Assembly (NCBI GenBank): GCA_944391255.1
Contig: CALXSW010000088.1
Coordinates: 1-8,521 of the forward strand
Source of the DNA: an uncultured Clostridia bacterium
Lineage (GTDB): Bacteria; Bacillota; Clostridia; UBA1381
Length of the DNA stretch: 8,521 nt
Direction of reading: 5' to 3'
The first letter of the stretch is position 1, and each line of letters starts with the position of its first letter. Position numbers and translations under genes: made by a program. The notes under the pieces are model-generated. The model saw only the letters and a list, made by a program, of their open reading frames with translations, searched no databases and was not told the DNA's origin. Below, piece after piece: positions 1 to 6,019 of the stretch.

Positions 1-11
1 GATTATATCAT

Positions 12-47
12 AATAAAATTGTTTTGTCAATTACGCACTTGTATTTT
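12..47. repeat. Left copy of the 36-bp direct repeat flanking the abi cassette
   Basis: This 36-base stretch recurs in the same orientation at 1279-1314 with a single difference (G at 35, A in the other copy). Both copies contain TTGTCAATTAC followed by CACTTGTATTTT. Weaker similarity continues a few bases to the left (TCAT before the repeat in both), with a 2-base length difference. The two copies bracket the abi gene, its promoter and its terminator. The right copy carries the -35 region of the downstream operon promoter. The left copy has no good -10 at the right distance, so it looks like a duplicate rather than a second working promoter. Confidence 0.9.
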
Positions 48-91
48 CTTCTGACATGATTGCACAATTATATGAATACAATTTACAAATG

Positions 92-123
92 AAAAAGGGA
101 ATCGACAAAGCGATCCCCTTTTT
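92..123 (-). terminator. Rho-independent terminator of the abi gene, possibly bidirectional
   Basis: Two 13-base arms (92-104 and 111-123) enclose a 6-base loop. Read on the minus strand the stem pairs completely with one G-U wobble, and the arm ends in a run of T. On the plus strand the same position is an A-C mismatch, so the minus direction is favoured. It lies about 90 bases downstream of the abi stop codon, and the stretch between is AT-rich and gene-free. A plus-strand role for a gene ending before the window cannot be excluded. Confidence 0.75.
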
Positions 124-204
124 GATATACGTCCTCAAACATATACCGCAATTACTATATATTATTATACTATTTATTTTAATAATATTCAATAGTTTTT
201 TCAT

Positions 205-222
205 AAAAAATAATTATTTTTT
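205..222. repeat. Perfect 18-bp A/T palindrome across the abi stop codon
   Basis: Six A, then TAATTA, then six T form an exact palindrome that contains the abi stop codon (214-216). It consists only of A and T in a very AT-rich area, so it may be chance. It could form a weak hairpin at the 3' end of the message, ahead of the stronger terminator at 92-123. Confidence 0.4.
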
Positions 223-1200
223 CAAGTATTTTTTTAGTAAATATACCCGTTTTTCTGTATCTGCATGAATCACCATATCTGCTATATCCTTCTTTACTGA
301 TGATTTATAATTTTCCACCAAATCGCCATATTTGTCTATAAATAATTCAATTTCATCTGGTGATACTTTAAGTAGTTTTAAATAATAAGAAATGAGGATC
401 ACATAATCTGTTATTGTTTTAAAATTAATATACGGTAGTCCAATTTCAATTTTTAAACAGCTCTCCATTGATCTTTTGGGATTTATTTTTCTAAACCTTG
501 TGTCAAATATAACATCATTATGTGCTATAGCATTACGCAAATCTTTTAATGTATATAAATATTTATAAATAAGTTCCCTGTCAGTATCAGTTGATAAGTT
601 AAACCCTATCTTTCTTGTGATCATATCCCTTGTCTTATAAGTCAAACACGAAAGTAAAAATCCTATATCTCCCATTGTCATAATATCAAACAATGCCCAG
701 AGAGGTACTCCATCATGATCTTTAGTATGATAAAAATGCACTACTTTCCTATTTTCTGAATTATAAGCTTTTAGCAAACAATTTTGAACCATATTCTGAA
801 GATAAAGCTTATTCTTTTGCAGCTTTTTCCTCTCATCTACTGTACAAGTAGGAGGCGCATTATTATAACTGCTTATAACCTTATCATACATTTGTTGTAT
901 ACTTCCTGAACCCGCTGATTCAATAACACATTGTAAAGCAATACTTTTCACAGCAGTTTCAATAAACATTACTTTGGGGTAAAATAAACTTTTTAAATCC
1001 GAATCATATTGTATCGTTGTATGTATTTCATCGTATGAAGAAAAAGGAATTTTTTTGGCAGGTGAATTAAAAAAACGATATCCTTTATAGCCATGAAAAT
1101 ACCCTGTATTAATCAAATTTCTTTTGTCCTTCTCACCTGAAATTTCAATCCCCTTTTCTTTTAGATGCTGCATCAAATCATCAATCGTTTTGTATTCCAT
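214..1200 (-). CDS. Abi_2/AbiD-AbiF-like HEPN-type abortive-infection protein
   Basis: This 328-residue protein has the layout of the Abi_2 family (AbiD/AbiF type), which acts in phage abortive infection and is thought to be an RNA-targeting HEPN toxin. Visible marks are the N-terminal GYFHGYKGYRFF segment (33-44), an amphipathic region around Y65-D66 and IET (80-82), and PLWALFDIMTMGDIGFLL (166-183), equivalent to the family's conserved W-x-x-x-E/D-x-M-T-x-G stretch. The HEPN signature R-x4-H is LRNAIAHN, with R222 and H227. The start is supported by GAGGGAAA (1205-1212) seven bases upstream. It has its own promoter and terminator and no co-transcribed partner. It is clearly more AT-rich than the operon to its right, with many AAA, ATT and TAT codons, and lies between direct repeats, so recent transfer is likely. 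Family assignment is good; the defence role and RNA-cleaving activity are inferred. Confidence 0.85.
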   Translation of the reverse strand: MEYKTIDDLMQHLKEKGIEISGEKDKRNLINTGYFHGYKGYRFFNSPAKKIPFSSYDEIHTTIQYDSDLKSLFYPKVMFIETAVKSIALQCVIESAGSGSIQQMYDKVISSYNNAPPTCTVDERKKLQKNKLYLQNMVQNCLLKAYNSENRKVVHFYHTKDHDGVPLWALFDIMTMGDIGFLLSCLTYKTRDMITRKIGFNLSTDTDRELIYKYLYTLKDLRNAIAHNDVIFDTRFRKINPKRSMESCLKIEIGLPYINFKTITDYVILISYYLKLLKVSPDEIELFIDKYGDLVENYKSSVKKDIADMVIHADTEKRVYLLKKYLKK

Positions 1201-1228
1201 AATATTTCCCTCAACTGATTTTTTCTAT

Positions 1229-1257
1229 ATTATACCATTAAATTAACTATATTTCAA
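1229..1257 (-). promoter_or_regulatory. Sigma-A promoter of the abi gene
   Basis: On the minus strand, TTGAAA (1252-1257) is followed by a 17-base spacer and a perfect TATAAT (1229-1234). The -10 is preceded by TGG, an extended -10 arrangement. The predicted start of transcription lies about 20 bases before the abi start codon. This near-consensus promoter means the cassette can be expressed independently of its surroundings. Confidence 0.85.
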
Positions 1258-1278
1258 TCTTCTTGTTTAATCTCATAC

Positions 1279-1314
1279 AATAAAATTGTTTTGTCAATTA
1301 CACACTTGTATTTT
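1279..1314. repeat. Right copy of the 36-bp direct repeat flanking the abi cassette
   Basis: This matches 12-47 at 35 of 36 positions in the same orientation. The repeat-to-repeat distance is 1267 bases. This copy lies just upstream of the gene for the glutamate-cysteine ligase and supplies the -35 hexamer TTGTAT (1306-1311) of one of its candidate promoters. It could be a target or attachment-site duplication made when the abi cassette was inserted, or a repeat that served as a recombination substrate. Confidence 0.9.
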
Positions 1315-1334
1315 TAATACTTTTGTGATAGAAT
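1306..1334 (+). promoter_or_regulatory. Candidate promoter 1 of the thiol-ligase operon
   Basis: TTGTAT (1306-1311) and TAGAAT (1329-1334) are separated by 17 bases, and TG at 1326-1327 gives an extended -10. Transcription would start near 1341, about 50 bases before the TTG start codon. The -35 lies inside the right direct repeat, so the insertion event may have touched this promoter. Confidence 0.55.
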
Positions 1335-1351
1335 ATGTTAAGTCCTATAAT
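1323..1351 (+). promoter_or_regulatory. Candidate promoter 2 of the thiol-ligase operon, overlapping promoter 1
   Basis: TTGTGA (1323-1328), a 17-base spacer and a perfect TATAAT (1346-1351) form a second promoter shifted 17 bases downstream of the first. Transcription would start near 1358, leaving a short leader with the ribosome site. The -10 overlaps the left arm of the inverted repeat at 1343-1361. Which promoter is used cannot be decided from sequence. Confidence 0.5.
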
Positions 1352-1361
1352 ATATATAGGA
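1343..1361 (+). promoter_or_regulatory. Inverted repeat in the operon leader
   Basis: TCCTATA (1343-1349) and TATAGGA (1355-1361) are exact reverse complements around a 5-base AT spacer. If promoter 1 is used, this would be a hairpin at the extreme 5' end of the message. If promoter 2 is used, it overlaps the -10 and the start point and would be an operator-type site. It is short and AT-rich, so a chance origin is possible. Confidence 0.4.
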
Positions 1362-1374
1362 AAATTTATTAGCC

Positions 1375-1381
1375 AAGGAGG
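1375..1381 (+). promoter_or_regulatory. Ribosome site that fixes the TTG start of the glutamate-cysteine ligase
   Basis: AAGGAGG lies 10 bases before TTG at 1392. The in-frame ATG at 1335 lies at or upstream of the predicted transcription starts, has no ribosome site and would add 19 residues that do not resemble the family's N-terminus. TTG at 1392 is therefore preferred. Confidence 0.8.
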
Positions 1382-1391
1382 AATTATTCTT

Positions 1392-2561
1392 TTGAATAAT
1401 ATAGAAAGAATTGCGGCTTATATCGCTGATGGAGCTAAACGCTCCGGAAATATTGGCGTTGAGCTTGAGCACTTCATAATCCGTAAAGACGGGACCCACG
1501 TTTCCTACCACGGCGGTGTGAAGAACATTCTTGACGAGCTGTCCAAGTTCTACTCGAGGAAGGAATACAGCGGTGATGATCTTGTCGCGCTGTACAGTGA
1601 CGATGCCTCGATAACTATAGAGCCGGCTGGTCAGATAGAGATAAGCATAAAACCGTGCTCCGATATAACGGAGATACTTAAAATATATGACGAGTTCAGA
1701 GAGCGCATTGAACCGATCCTCAAAAAACACGCTTTCGATATAGTGAATCTCGGATATTCGCCGCTGTCCGCCGCGGCTGATATGGAGCTTATCCCTAAAA
1801 AACGTTATGAGTTTATGGATAAGTATTTCAGGACAAGCGGCAGATACGGCATGAATATGATGAGAGCGACGGCGTCAACACAATGCTCTGTCGATTACAG
1901 CGACGAGGCAGACTGCCGCAGGAAAATGCAGCTCGCATATGCACTGACGCCAATATTAGCGCTTATAACAGATAATTCTCCGATATTTGAGGGCAGAAAA
2001 TCGCCTTCACGAATGATGAGAACAGTTATCTGGAATGATGTAGACCGCGACAGATGCGGCATAGTGCCGGGAGTATTCAGTCCTGATTTCGGCTATATGA
2101 AATATGCGGAGTATATATATAATTCTCCGGCTATACTCATAATAGAAAACGGGATCCCAAAATATACGGGCAGCAAAAGGATATGCGATATATACGAGAA
2201 CAAGGAGCTTACTAATGACGACATTGAGCATCTGCTCTCGATGTTTTTTCCTGATGTGCGCCTAAAGCAGTATATTGAGATACGGCCGGCGGACTGCATG
2301 AAACGAGAACACGCCATAGGCTATGCGGCGCTTATCAAATCTCTTTTTACGAAAATGGATATCCCCGATATTTCGCTTACGGAAAATGATGTTTACACAG
2401 CAAAGCTTGAGCTTATCAAAAACGGATCTCAGGGGATCGTATACGGCAGGCCCGTAAAAGAAATAATAAACGCCATATTTAAAAAAGCGTCTGAAATATC
2501 TGGTGATGATGCGGAATACATCAGATTATTATATGACAAAATAGAGGGAGAGGTAAAATGA
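1392..2561 (+). CDS. gshA: Glutamate-cysteine ligase, GCS2 family
   Basis: This protein is predicted to make gamma-glutamylcysteine from glutamate, cysteine and ATP in the cytoplasm. Starting at TTG 1392 it has 389 residues and shows the GCS2 landmarks in order: GVELEHF near the start (22-28), EPAGQIEISIKP (77-88), the cysteine/glutamate-pocket stretch RATASTQCSVDYSDEAD (158-174), NSPIFEGR (195-202), W-x-DVDRDRCGIVPG (214-227) and EIRPAD (296-301). It is a stand-alone ligase, not the bifunctional GshF fusion common in Firmicutes. Its stop codon overlaps the next gene's start (ATGA at 2558-2561), so the two are translationally coupled, and that partner is an ATP-grasp ligase. Recognition of the family is strong. 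The use of the product in glutathione proper is not shown, because no classical GshB is present in the window. Confidence 0.88.
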   Translation: MNNIERIAAYIADGAKRSGNIGVELEHFIIRKDGTHVSYHGGVKNILDELSKFYSRKEYSGDDLVALYSDDASITIEPAGQIEISIKPCSDITEILKIYDEFRERIEPILKKHAFDIVNLGYSPLSAAADMELIPKKRYEFMDKYFRTSGRYGMNMMRATASTQCSVDYSDEADCRRKMQLAYALTPILALITDNSPIFEGRKSPSRMMRTVIWNDVDRDRCGIVPGVFSPDFGYMKYAEYIYNSPAILIIENGIPKYTGSKRICDIYENKELTNDDIEHLLSMFFPDVRLKQYIEIRPADCMKREHAIGYAALIKSLFTKMDIPDISLTENDVYTAKLELIKNGSQGIVYGRPVKEIINAIFKKASEISGDDAEYIRLLYDKIEGEVK

Positions 2562-3886
2562 ATAAATACTATAATGAATATATCGAGCTTGTGAACAAGA
2601 CTCCGGAGCTATGCCGCGAGGACGCTGCAAAGATGAGAGTTACGCTTGAAAACTCAACGGCTCACTATCACGGATATACAGTCCACACAATGTATATACC
2701 TAATATCTACACTCAGAGCGATCTTGAAAAGCTCAGATCAGCGGCTGAAACAACATACTCGATATTAAATAAGGTGATAAATGAGTATCTGAAAAATGAA
2801 GATTACAGAACGCTGTTTGGATTTGACAAAAAACTTGAGGAGCTTATCCTAAGACCGGCAGTATACAGCGAAAACCTCCCTATCGCGAGAATAGATCTTT
2901 TCTATGATCCTGAAACGGGAAATTTCAAGTTCTGCGAGTTCAACACTGACGGCTCATCGGGTATGAACGAGGACAGAGAGCTTATAAATGTATTTAAAAC
3001 ATCTGAAACATTTAAAATGTTTTCAGAAAAACACACTCTTAAAACATTTGAGCTTTTCGATTCATGGGTGCATGAATTTGAGTCGATATACAACAGTTCA
3101 GCTCTGCGAGCTGATAACCCTCATATAGCGATAGTAGATTTCATGTCAAGCGCGTCAAACGAGGAATTTGAAGAATTTAAGAGAGCATTCGAAAAAGCCG
3201 GCTACAGCTGCGAGATATGCGATATATACAAGCTTGACCGCACAGATGAAGGACTAATATCGCCTACAGGCAAAAAGATAGACGCTGTCTACCGCCGTGC
3301 GGTGACATGTGATATAATGCTCAATTACGATAAGATACGTCCGTTCATAGACGCGGCGCTGAATAATGAGGTCGTGCTTATAGGTGATTTCAGAACACAG
3401 ATAGTTCACAACAAGCTCATATTCAAGATACTGCGCGACGATATGACAAAGTCGATACTGACTGATACGGAAAACAAATTTGTCGAGGAGCATATTCCTA
3501 AGACATATGATCTTACACATGATATCATCCACCAGCTCAACGTGCTTAACAGCAAAAACAGCTGGATCGTAAAGCCGGCTGACTCGTACGCCTCAAAGGG
3601 GGTTCTCGCCGGGATCGAGGCAAAATCTGACGAGGAATGGCTGACTTTCCTGTCACAGCATATGAACACGGATTATCTGCTGCAGGAATATGTCACCCCA
3701 TATGAAACAAAAAATCTCGATATATTATGGAATAAAAATGATGATTATGTCGGCATCTCAAATATAACAGGGATGTTCGTATATAACGGTCATTTACAGG
3801 GACTGTATTCAAGAGCAGCCCGCACCGGTGTCATATCAACACAGTACAGTGAAATGACTCTGCCGACAATGATAGCCGAAAACTGA
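2558..3886 (+). CDS. ATP-grasp ligase resembling glutathionylspermidine synthase, substrate unknown
   Basis: This 442-residue protein has the layout of the glutathionylspermidine-synthase-type ATP-grasp fold, in which acidic metal-binding residues come before the nucleotide-binding lysines. RIDLFYD (111-117) and FCEFNTDGSSGMNEDRE (125-141) correspond to the Mg/ATP-binding R-x-D and E-x-N motifs. WIVKP (336-340), SYASKG (343-348) and QEYV (376-379) form the nucleotide-binding part. It ends with GMFVYNGHLQGLYSRA (405-420). GGGAGAGG (2546-2553) is the ribosome site. Overlap with the glutamate-cysteine ligase gene suggests that it joins gamma-glutamylcysteine, through an ATP-activated carboxylate, to an amine or amino acid. 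Glutathione synthesis, a polyamine conjugate or another thiol are all possible; the substrate cannot be read from the sequence. It lacks the N-terminal amidase domain of E. coli GspS, so only a ligase activity is expected. Confidence 0.75.
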   Translation: MNKYYNEYIELVNKTPELCREDAAKMRVTLENSTAHYHGYTVHTMYIPNIYTQSDLEKLRSAAETTYSILNKVINEYLKNEDYRTLFGFDKKLEELILRPAVYSENLPIARIDLFYDPETGNFKFCEFNTDGSSGMNEDRELINVFKTSETFKMFSEKHTLKTFELFDSWVHEFESIYNSSALRADNPHIAIVDFMSSASNEEFEEFKRAFEKAGYSCEICDIYKLDRTDEGLISPTGKKIDAVYRRAVTCDIMLNYDKIRPFIDAALNNEVVLIGDFRTQIVHNKLIFKILRDDMTKSILTDTENKFVEEHIPKTYDLTHDIIHQLNVLNSKNSWIVKPADSYASKGVLAGIEAKSDEEWLTFLSQHMNTDYLLQEYVTPYETKNLDILWNKNDDYVGISNITGMFVYNGHLQGLYSRAARTGVISTQYSEMTLPTMIAEN

Positions 3887-3914
3887 TATATTCACAGAAA
3901 GGAAGCAAAAAATT

Positions 3915-5306
3915 TTGGAAAACGATTTTTCAAAAGGAAGCATATGCCGTCATATAATAGCTCAGGCGATACCTCTGACGATCGCCCAGCTCGTTCAAAT
4001 ACTATATAATGTAGTTGACAGAATGTATATCGGCAATCTTCCAAACTCATCGGGATTGGCTCTCACGGGAATAGGTCTTATATTTCCGATAGTAACATTT
4101 GTAAACGCGTTCACAACGATGTTAGGAATGGGCGGCGGCTCGCTCTGCTCAATAGCGCGCGGCGCCGGCAAAACGGAACGCGCAGAAAAGATAATGACAA
4201 ACACATTTGTAATGCTTATCTCTGTTTCATTCCTGCTAATGATATTGTGCTACAGCTTTAAGCGCGTTACGCTCTACGCTCTTGGAGCGAGCGACGCTAC
4301 ATATGTATACGCAAACGAATATCTTACCACATATCTTATCGGCACGCCGTTCGTTATGCTTAGCGTGGGCATGAACTGGTTTATAAACTCTCAGGGCTTT
4401 GCAAGGATAGGAATGATAACAGTTCTCAGCGGAGCGGTTTTCAATCTCGTGCTTGATCCGATATTCATATTTGCGCTCGGCATGGGAATACGCGGCGCAG
4501 CTGTTGCAACTGTCATATCACAGTTTGTGTCTATGATGTGGGCGCTGAGCTTCCTTTTCGGAAAAAAATCAATACTAAAGCTTCGACGTAAATTCATAGC
4601 TCCCGATCCTAAGATAGTAAAAAATATAGTTTCGGTCGGTATTGCCGGATTTATAATGAACGGAACTAACTGTCTTGTTCAGACTGTATGCAATGTAGTA
4701 CTTAGCAGATACGGTGATATATATGTAGGAATAATGACAATTATAAACTCTGTCCGTGAGCTTGTGCAGCTGCCTGTTTCCGGAATAGCGTCCGGCTCAC
4801 AGCCTGTGCTTGGATTCAATTACGGTGCAAATGAGCCAGGCAGAGTAAAAACAGGCATAAAATTCTCAGTTCTGGCAGGACTTGCTATAAACCTGCTTTT
4901 CTGGGGTACTATAATGCTTTTCCCAAAGCTGTACATGCTGCCGTTCACACGCGATCCGGAAATGCTTGCCGACGGAATACCTGCGATGCGTCTTTACTTT
5001 GTGGCATTCTTTACTATGATGCTGCAATTTTCAGGTCAGCATACATTTACATCGCTCGGAATGGCGAAACCGGCTATATTCTTCTCTATATTCAGAAAGG
5101 CCATTCTTGTCACTCCACTCACATTCATTCTTCCGCATATACACAACCTTGGAGCGTCAGGCGTGTTTCTTGCTGAACCGATCTCTAATGTTGTGGGAGG
5201 TCTCGCCTCATTTACTACTATGATATTTATAGTATGGCGCAAGCTCACAGCGATGGAAAAAGAAAAGCAGGCTCTTTCACAGCCTGAAAAAAATATTTCT
5301 GTCTGA
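3915..5306 (+). CDS. MATE family efflux transporter
   Basis: This 463-residue polytopic membrane protein, probably with 12 helices, belongs to the MATE (multidrug and toxic compound extrusion) family, which exports compounds by sodium or proton antiport. Recognisable stretches are NVVDRMYIG (32-40) in the first helix region, the GGGS turn of the N-half, LDPIFIFALGMGIRGAA in the middle, and SGSQPVLGFNYGA at the start of the C-half. The chosen start is TTG at 3915, nine bases after AAAGGAAG (3898-3905); the N-terminal SKGSICRHIIAQAIPL segment is typical of the family. It follows the ATP-grasp gene by 28 bases and precedes the next gene by 14, so it is within the operon. It may export the thiol product or conjugates of it, but MATE substrates cannot be predicted from sequence and general drug efflux is equally possible. 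Confidence 0.9.
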   Translation: MENDFSKGSICRHIIAQAIPLTIAQLVQILYNVVDRMYIGNLPNSSGLALTGIGLIFPIVTFVNAFTTMLGMGGGSLCSIARGAGKTERAEKIMTNTFVMLISVSFLLMILCYSFKRVTLYALGASDATYVYANEYLTTYLIGTPFVMLSVGMNWFINSQGFARIGMITVLSGAVFNLVLDPIFIFALGMGIRGAAVATVISQFVSMMWALSFLFGKKSILKLRRKFIAPDPKIVKNIVSVGIAGFIMNGTNCLVQTVCNVVLSRYGDIYVGIMTIINSVRELVQLPVSGIASGSQPVLGFNYGANEPGRVKTGIKFSVLAGLAINLLFWGTIMLFPKLYMLPFTRDPEMLADGIPAMRLYFVAFFTMMLQFSGQHTFTSLGMAKPAIFFSIFRKAILVTPLTFILPHIHNLGASGVFLAEPISNVVGGLASFTTMIFIVWRKLTAMEKEKQALSQPEKNISV

Positions 5307-5320
5307 TACGGAGGTATGAA

Positions 5321-5872
5321 ATGATATTCAGCAATCCACCCGATATACTGAAATTCTATATTGACTCGTATGTAAAGTCCGGCGATATATGCGTTGACGC
5401 AACCGCCGGCAACGGTCACGACACAAAGATCCTGCTTGACGCTGTCGGCAGCGCCGGCACAGTATACGGGTTTGACATTCAGAACAAGGCTTTAGAAAAT
5501 ACACGCGCGCTAATAAACAACGCAAAAAACGCGCGTCTTATCCTTGACTCTCACGAAAACATCGAAAAATATATAACAGATAAAATACGCTGTGCCGTAT
5601 TCAATCTCGGCTATCTTCCCGGCGGAGATCACTCCGTTTCCACACACGCCGCATCATCTGTCAGCGCGATAAAAAAATGTGTGGGGCTGCTTGACGAAAC
5701 CGGATTTGTTGCCGTCACTATATACCACGGCGGAGATACGGGCTATGAGGAAAAAGACGCTGTTCTTGAATATCTCGCATCAATAGACTGCCGGAAATAC
5801 GGCGTTACAGCCTTTTATTTTCACAACAGACCAAATGATCCGCCTATATTTACAGTCATAGAAAAAAGATAG
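5321..5872 (+). CDS. mnmM: tRNA 5-(aminomethyl)-2-thiouridine methyltransferase MnmM (YtqB family)
   Basis: This 183-residue class I SAM-dependent methyltransferase matches the YtqB/MnmM family, formerly annotated as rRNA methylase. The family methylates the aminomethyl group of the wobble uridine at tRNA position 34 to give mnm5(s2)U in Gram-positive bacteria. The SAM-binding motif is DATAGNGHDT (26-35), followed by GFDIQ (50-54). NLGYLPGGD (95-103), YHGGDTG (135-141) and the terminal FHNRPNDPPIFTVIEK (167-182) are family hallmarks. The length is normal for the family. GGAGG (5310-5314) precedes the ATG by 6 bases, and the gene starts 14 bases after the MATE stop codon, so it is the last gene of the operon. 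A functional link to the thiol genes is not obvious. No convincing terminator follows it. Confidence 0.87.
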   Translation: MIFSNPPDILKFYIDSYVKSGDICVDATAGNGHDTKILLDAVGSAGTVYGFDIQNKALENTRALINNAKNARLILDSHENIEKYITDKIRCAVFNLGYLPGGDHSVSTHAASSVSAIKKCVGLLDETGFVAVTIYHGGDTGYEEKDAVLEYLASIDCRKYGVTAFYFHNRPNDPPIFTVIEKR

Positions 5873-5944
5873 ATTTTCAACAGGCAGACACGGTGACAGT
5901 TCTCATCTGTTACAAAAAATAAGGAGCGTTTTTCCAAAAATGTA

Positions 5945-5973
5945 TTGAAATATATCTTCGTTTGTAGTATAAT
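5945..5973 (+). promoter_or_regulatory. Strong sigma-A promoter of the first alcohol dehydrogenase
   Basis: TTGAAA (5945-5950), a 17-base spacer and a perfect TATAAT (5968-5973). Transcription should begin near 5980, giving a leader of about 40 bases. It separates the dehydrogenase pair from the preceding operon. Confidence 0.87.
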
Positions 5974-6003
5974 ATATGTATGTTAAGATTAATACATATA
6001 TTA
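5970..6003. promoter_or_regulatory. Perfect 12-bp inverted repeat over the -10 and start point: candidate operator
   Basis: TAATATATGTAT (5970-5981) and ATACATATATTA (5992-6003) are exact reverse complements around a 10-base spacer. The left arm covers most of the -10 hexamer and the predicted transcription start, so RNA from this promoter would lack most of it. The repeat is therefore more likely a DNA site for a dimeric regulator than an RNA hairpin. A bound repressor would block the promoter. The spacing and sequence do not match the Rex consensus well. Confidence 0.6.
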
Positions 6004-6019
6004 CATAGGAGAGAAATAT

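Noticed and set aside
56..268. Plus-strand open frame of 70 codons in the AT-rich left end
   Set aside because: It has low-complexity I/F/Y/K-rich content and no ribosome site, runs through the abi terminator and overlaps the 3' end of the abi gene on the other strand.
1335..1391. Upstream in-frame ATG start for the glutamate-cysteine ligase
   Set aside because: It lies at or before the predicted transcription starts, lacks a ribosome site, and adds 19 residues unlike the family; TTG at 1392 has AAGGAGG at good distance.
2999..3042. A/T-rich inverted repeat around AAACATTTAAAATGTTTT inside the ATP-grasp gene
   Set aside because: It lies inside a well-supported coding region and follows from Thr-Phe-Lys-rich codons; nothing suggests a separate function.
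5036..5419. Minus-strand open frame of 127 codons opposite the MATE/mnmM junction
   Set aside because: It is antisense to two well-supported genes, has no recognisable domain, and is expected by chance from the codon usage of the plus strand.
5893..5913. Hairpin GTGACAG/CTGTTAC after mnmM as a terminator
   Set aside because: It is a 7-bp stem with a wobble, followed by an A run rather than a T run, so it does not meet terminator criteria on the plus strand.
5981..5998. Rex-type redox operator within the dehydrogenase leader (TGTTAA...TTAATACA)
   Set aside because: The half-sites are only 2 bases apart and imperfect, whereas the Rex consensus has TTGTTAA and TTAACAA separated by 4 bases.
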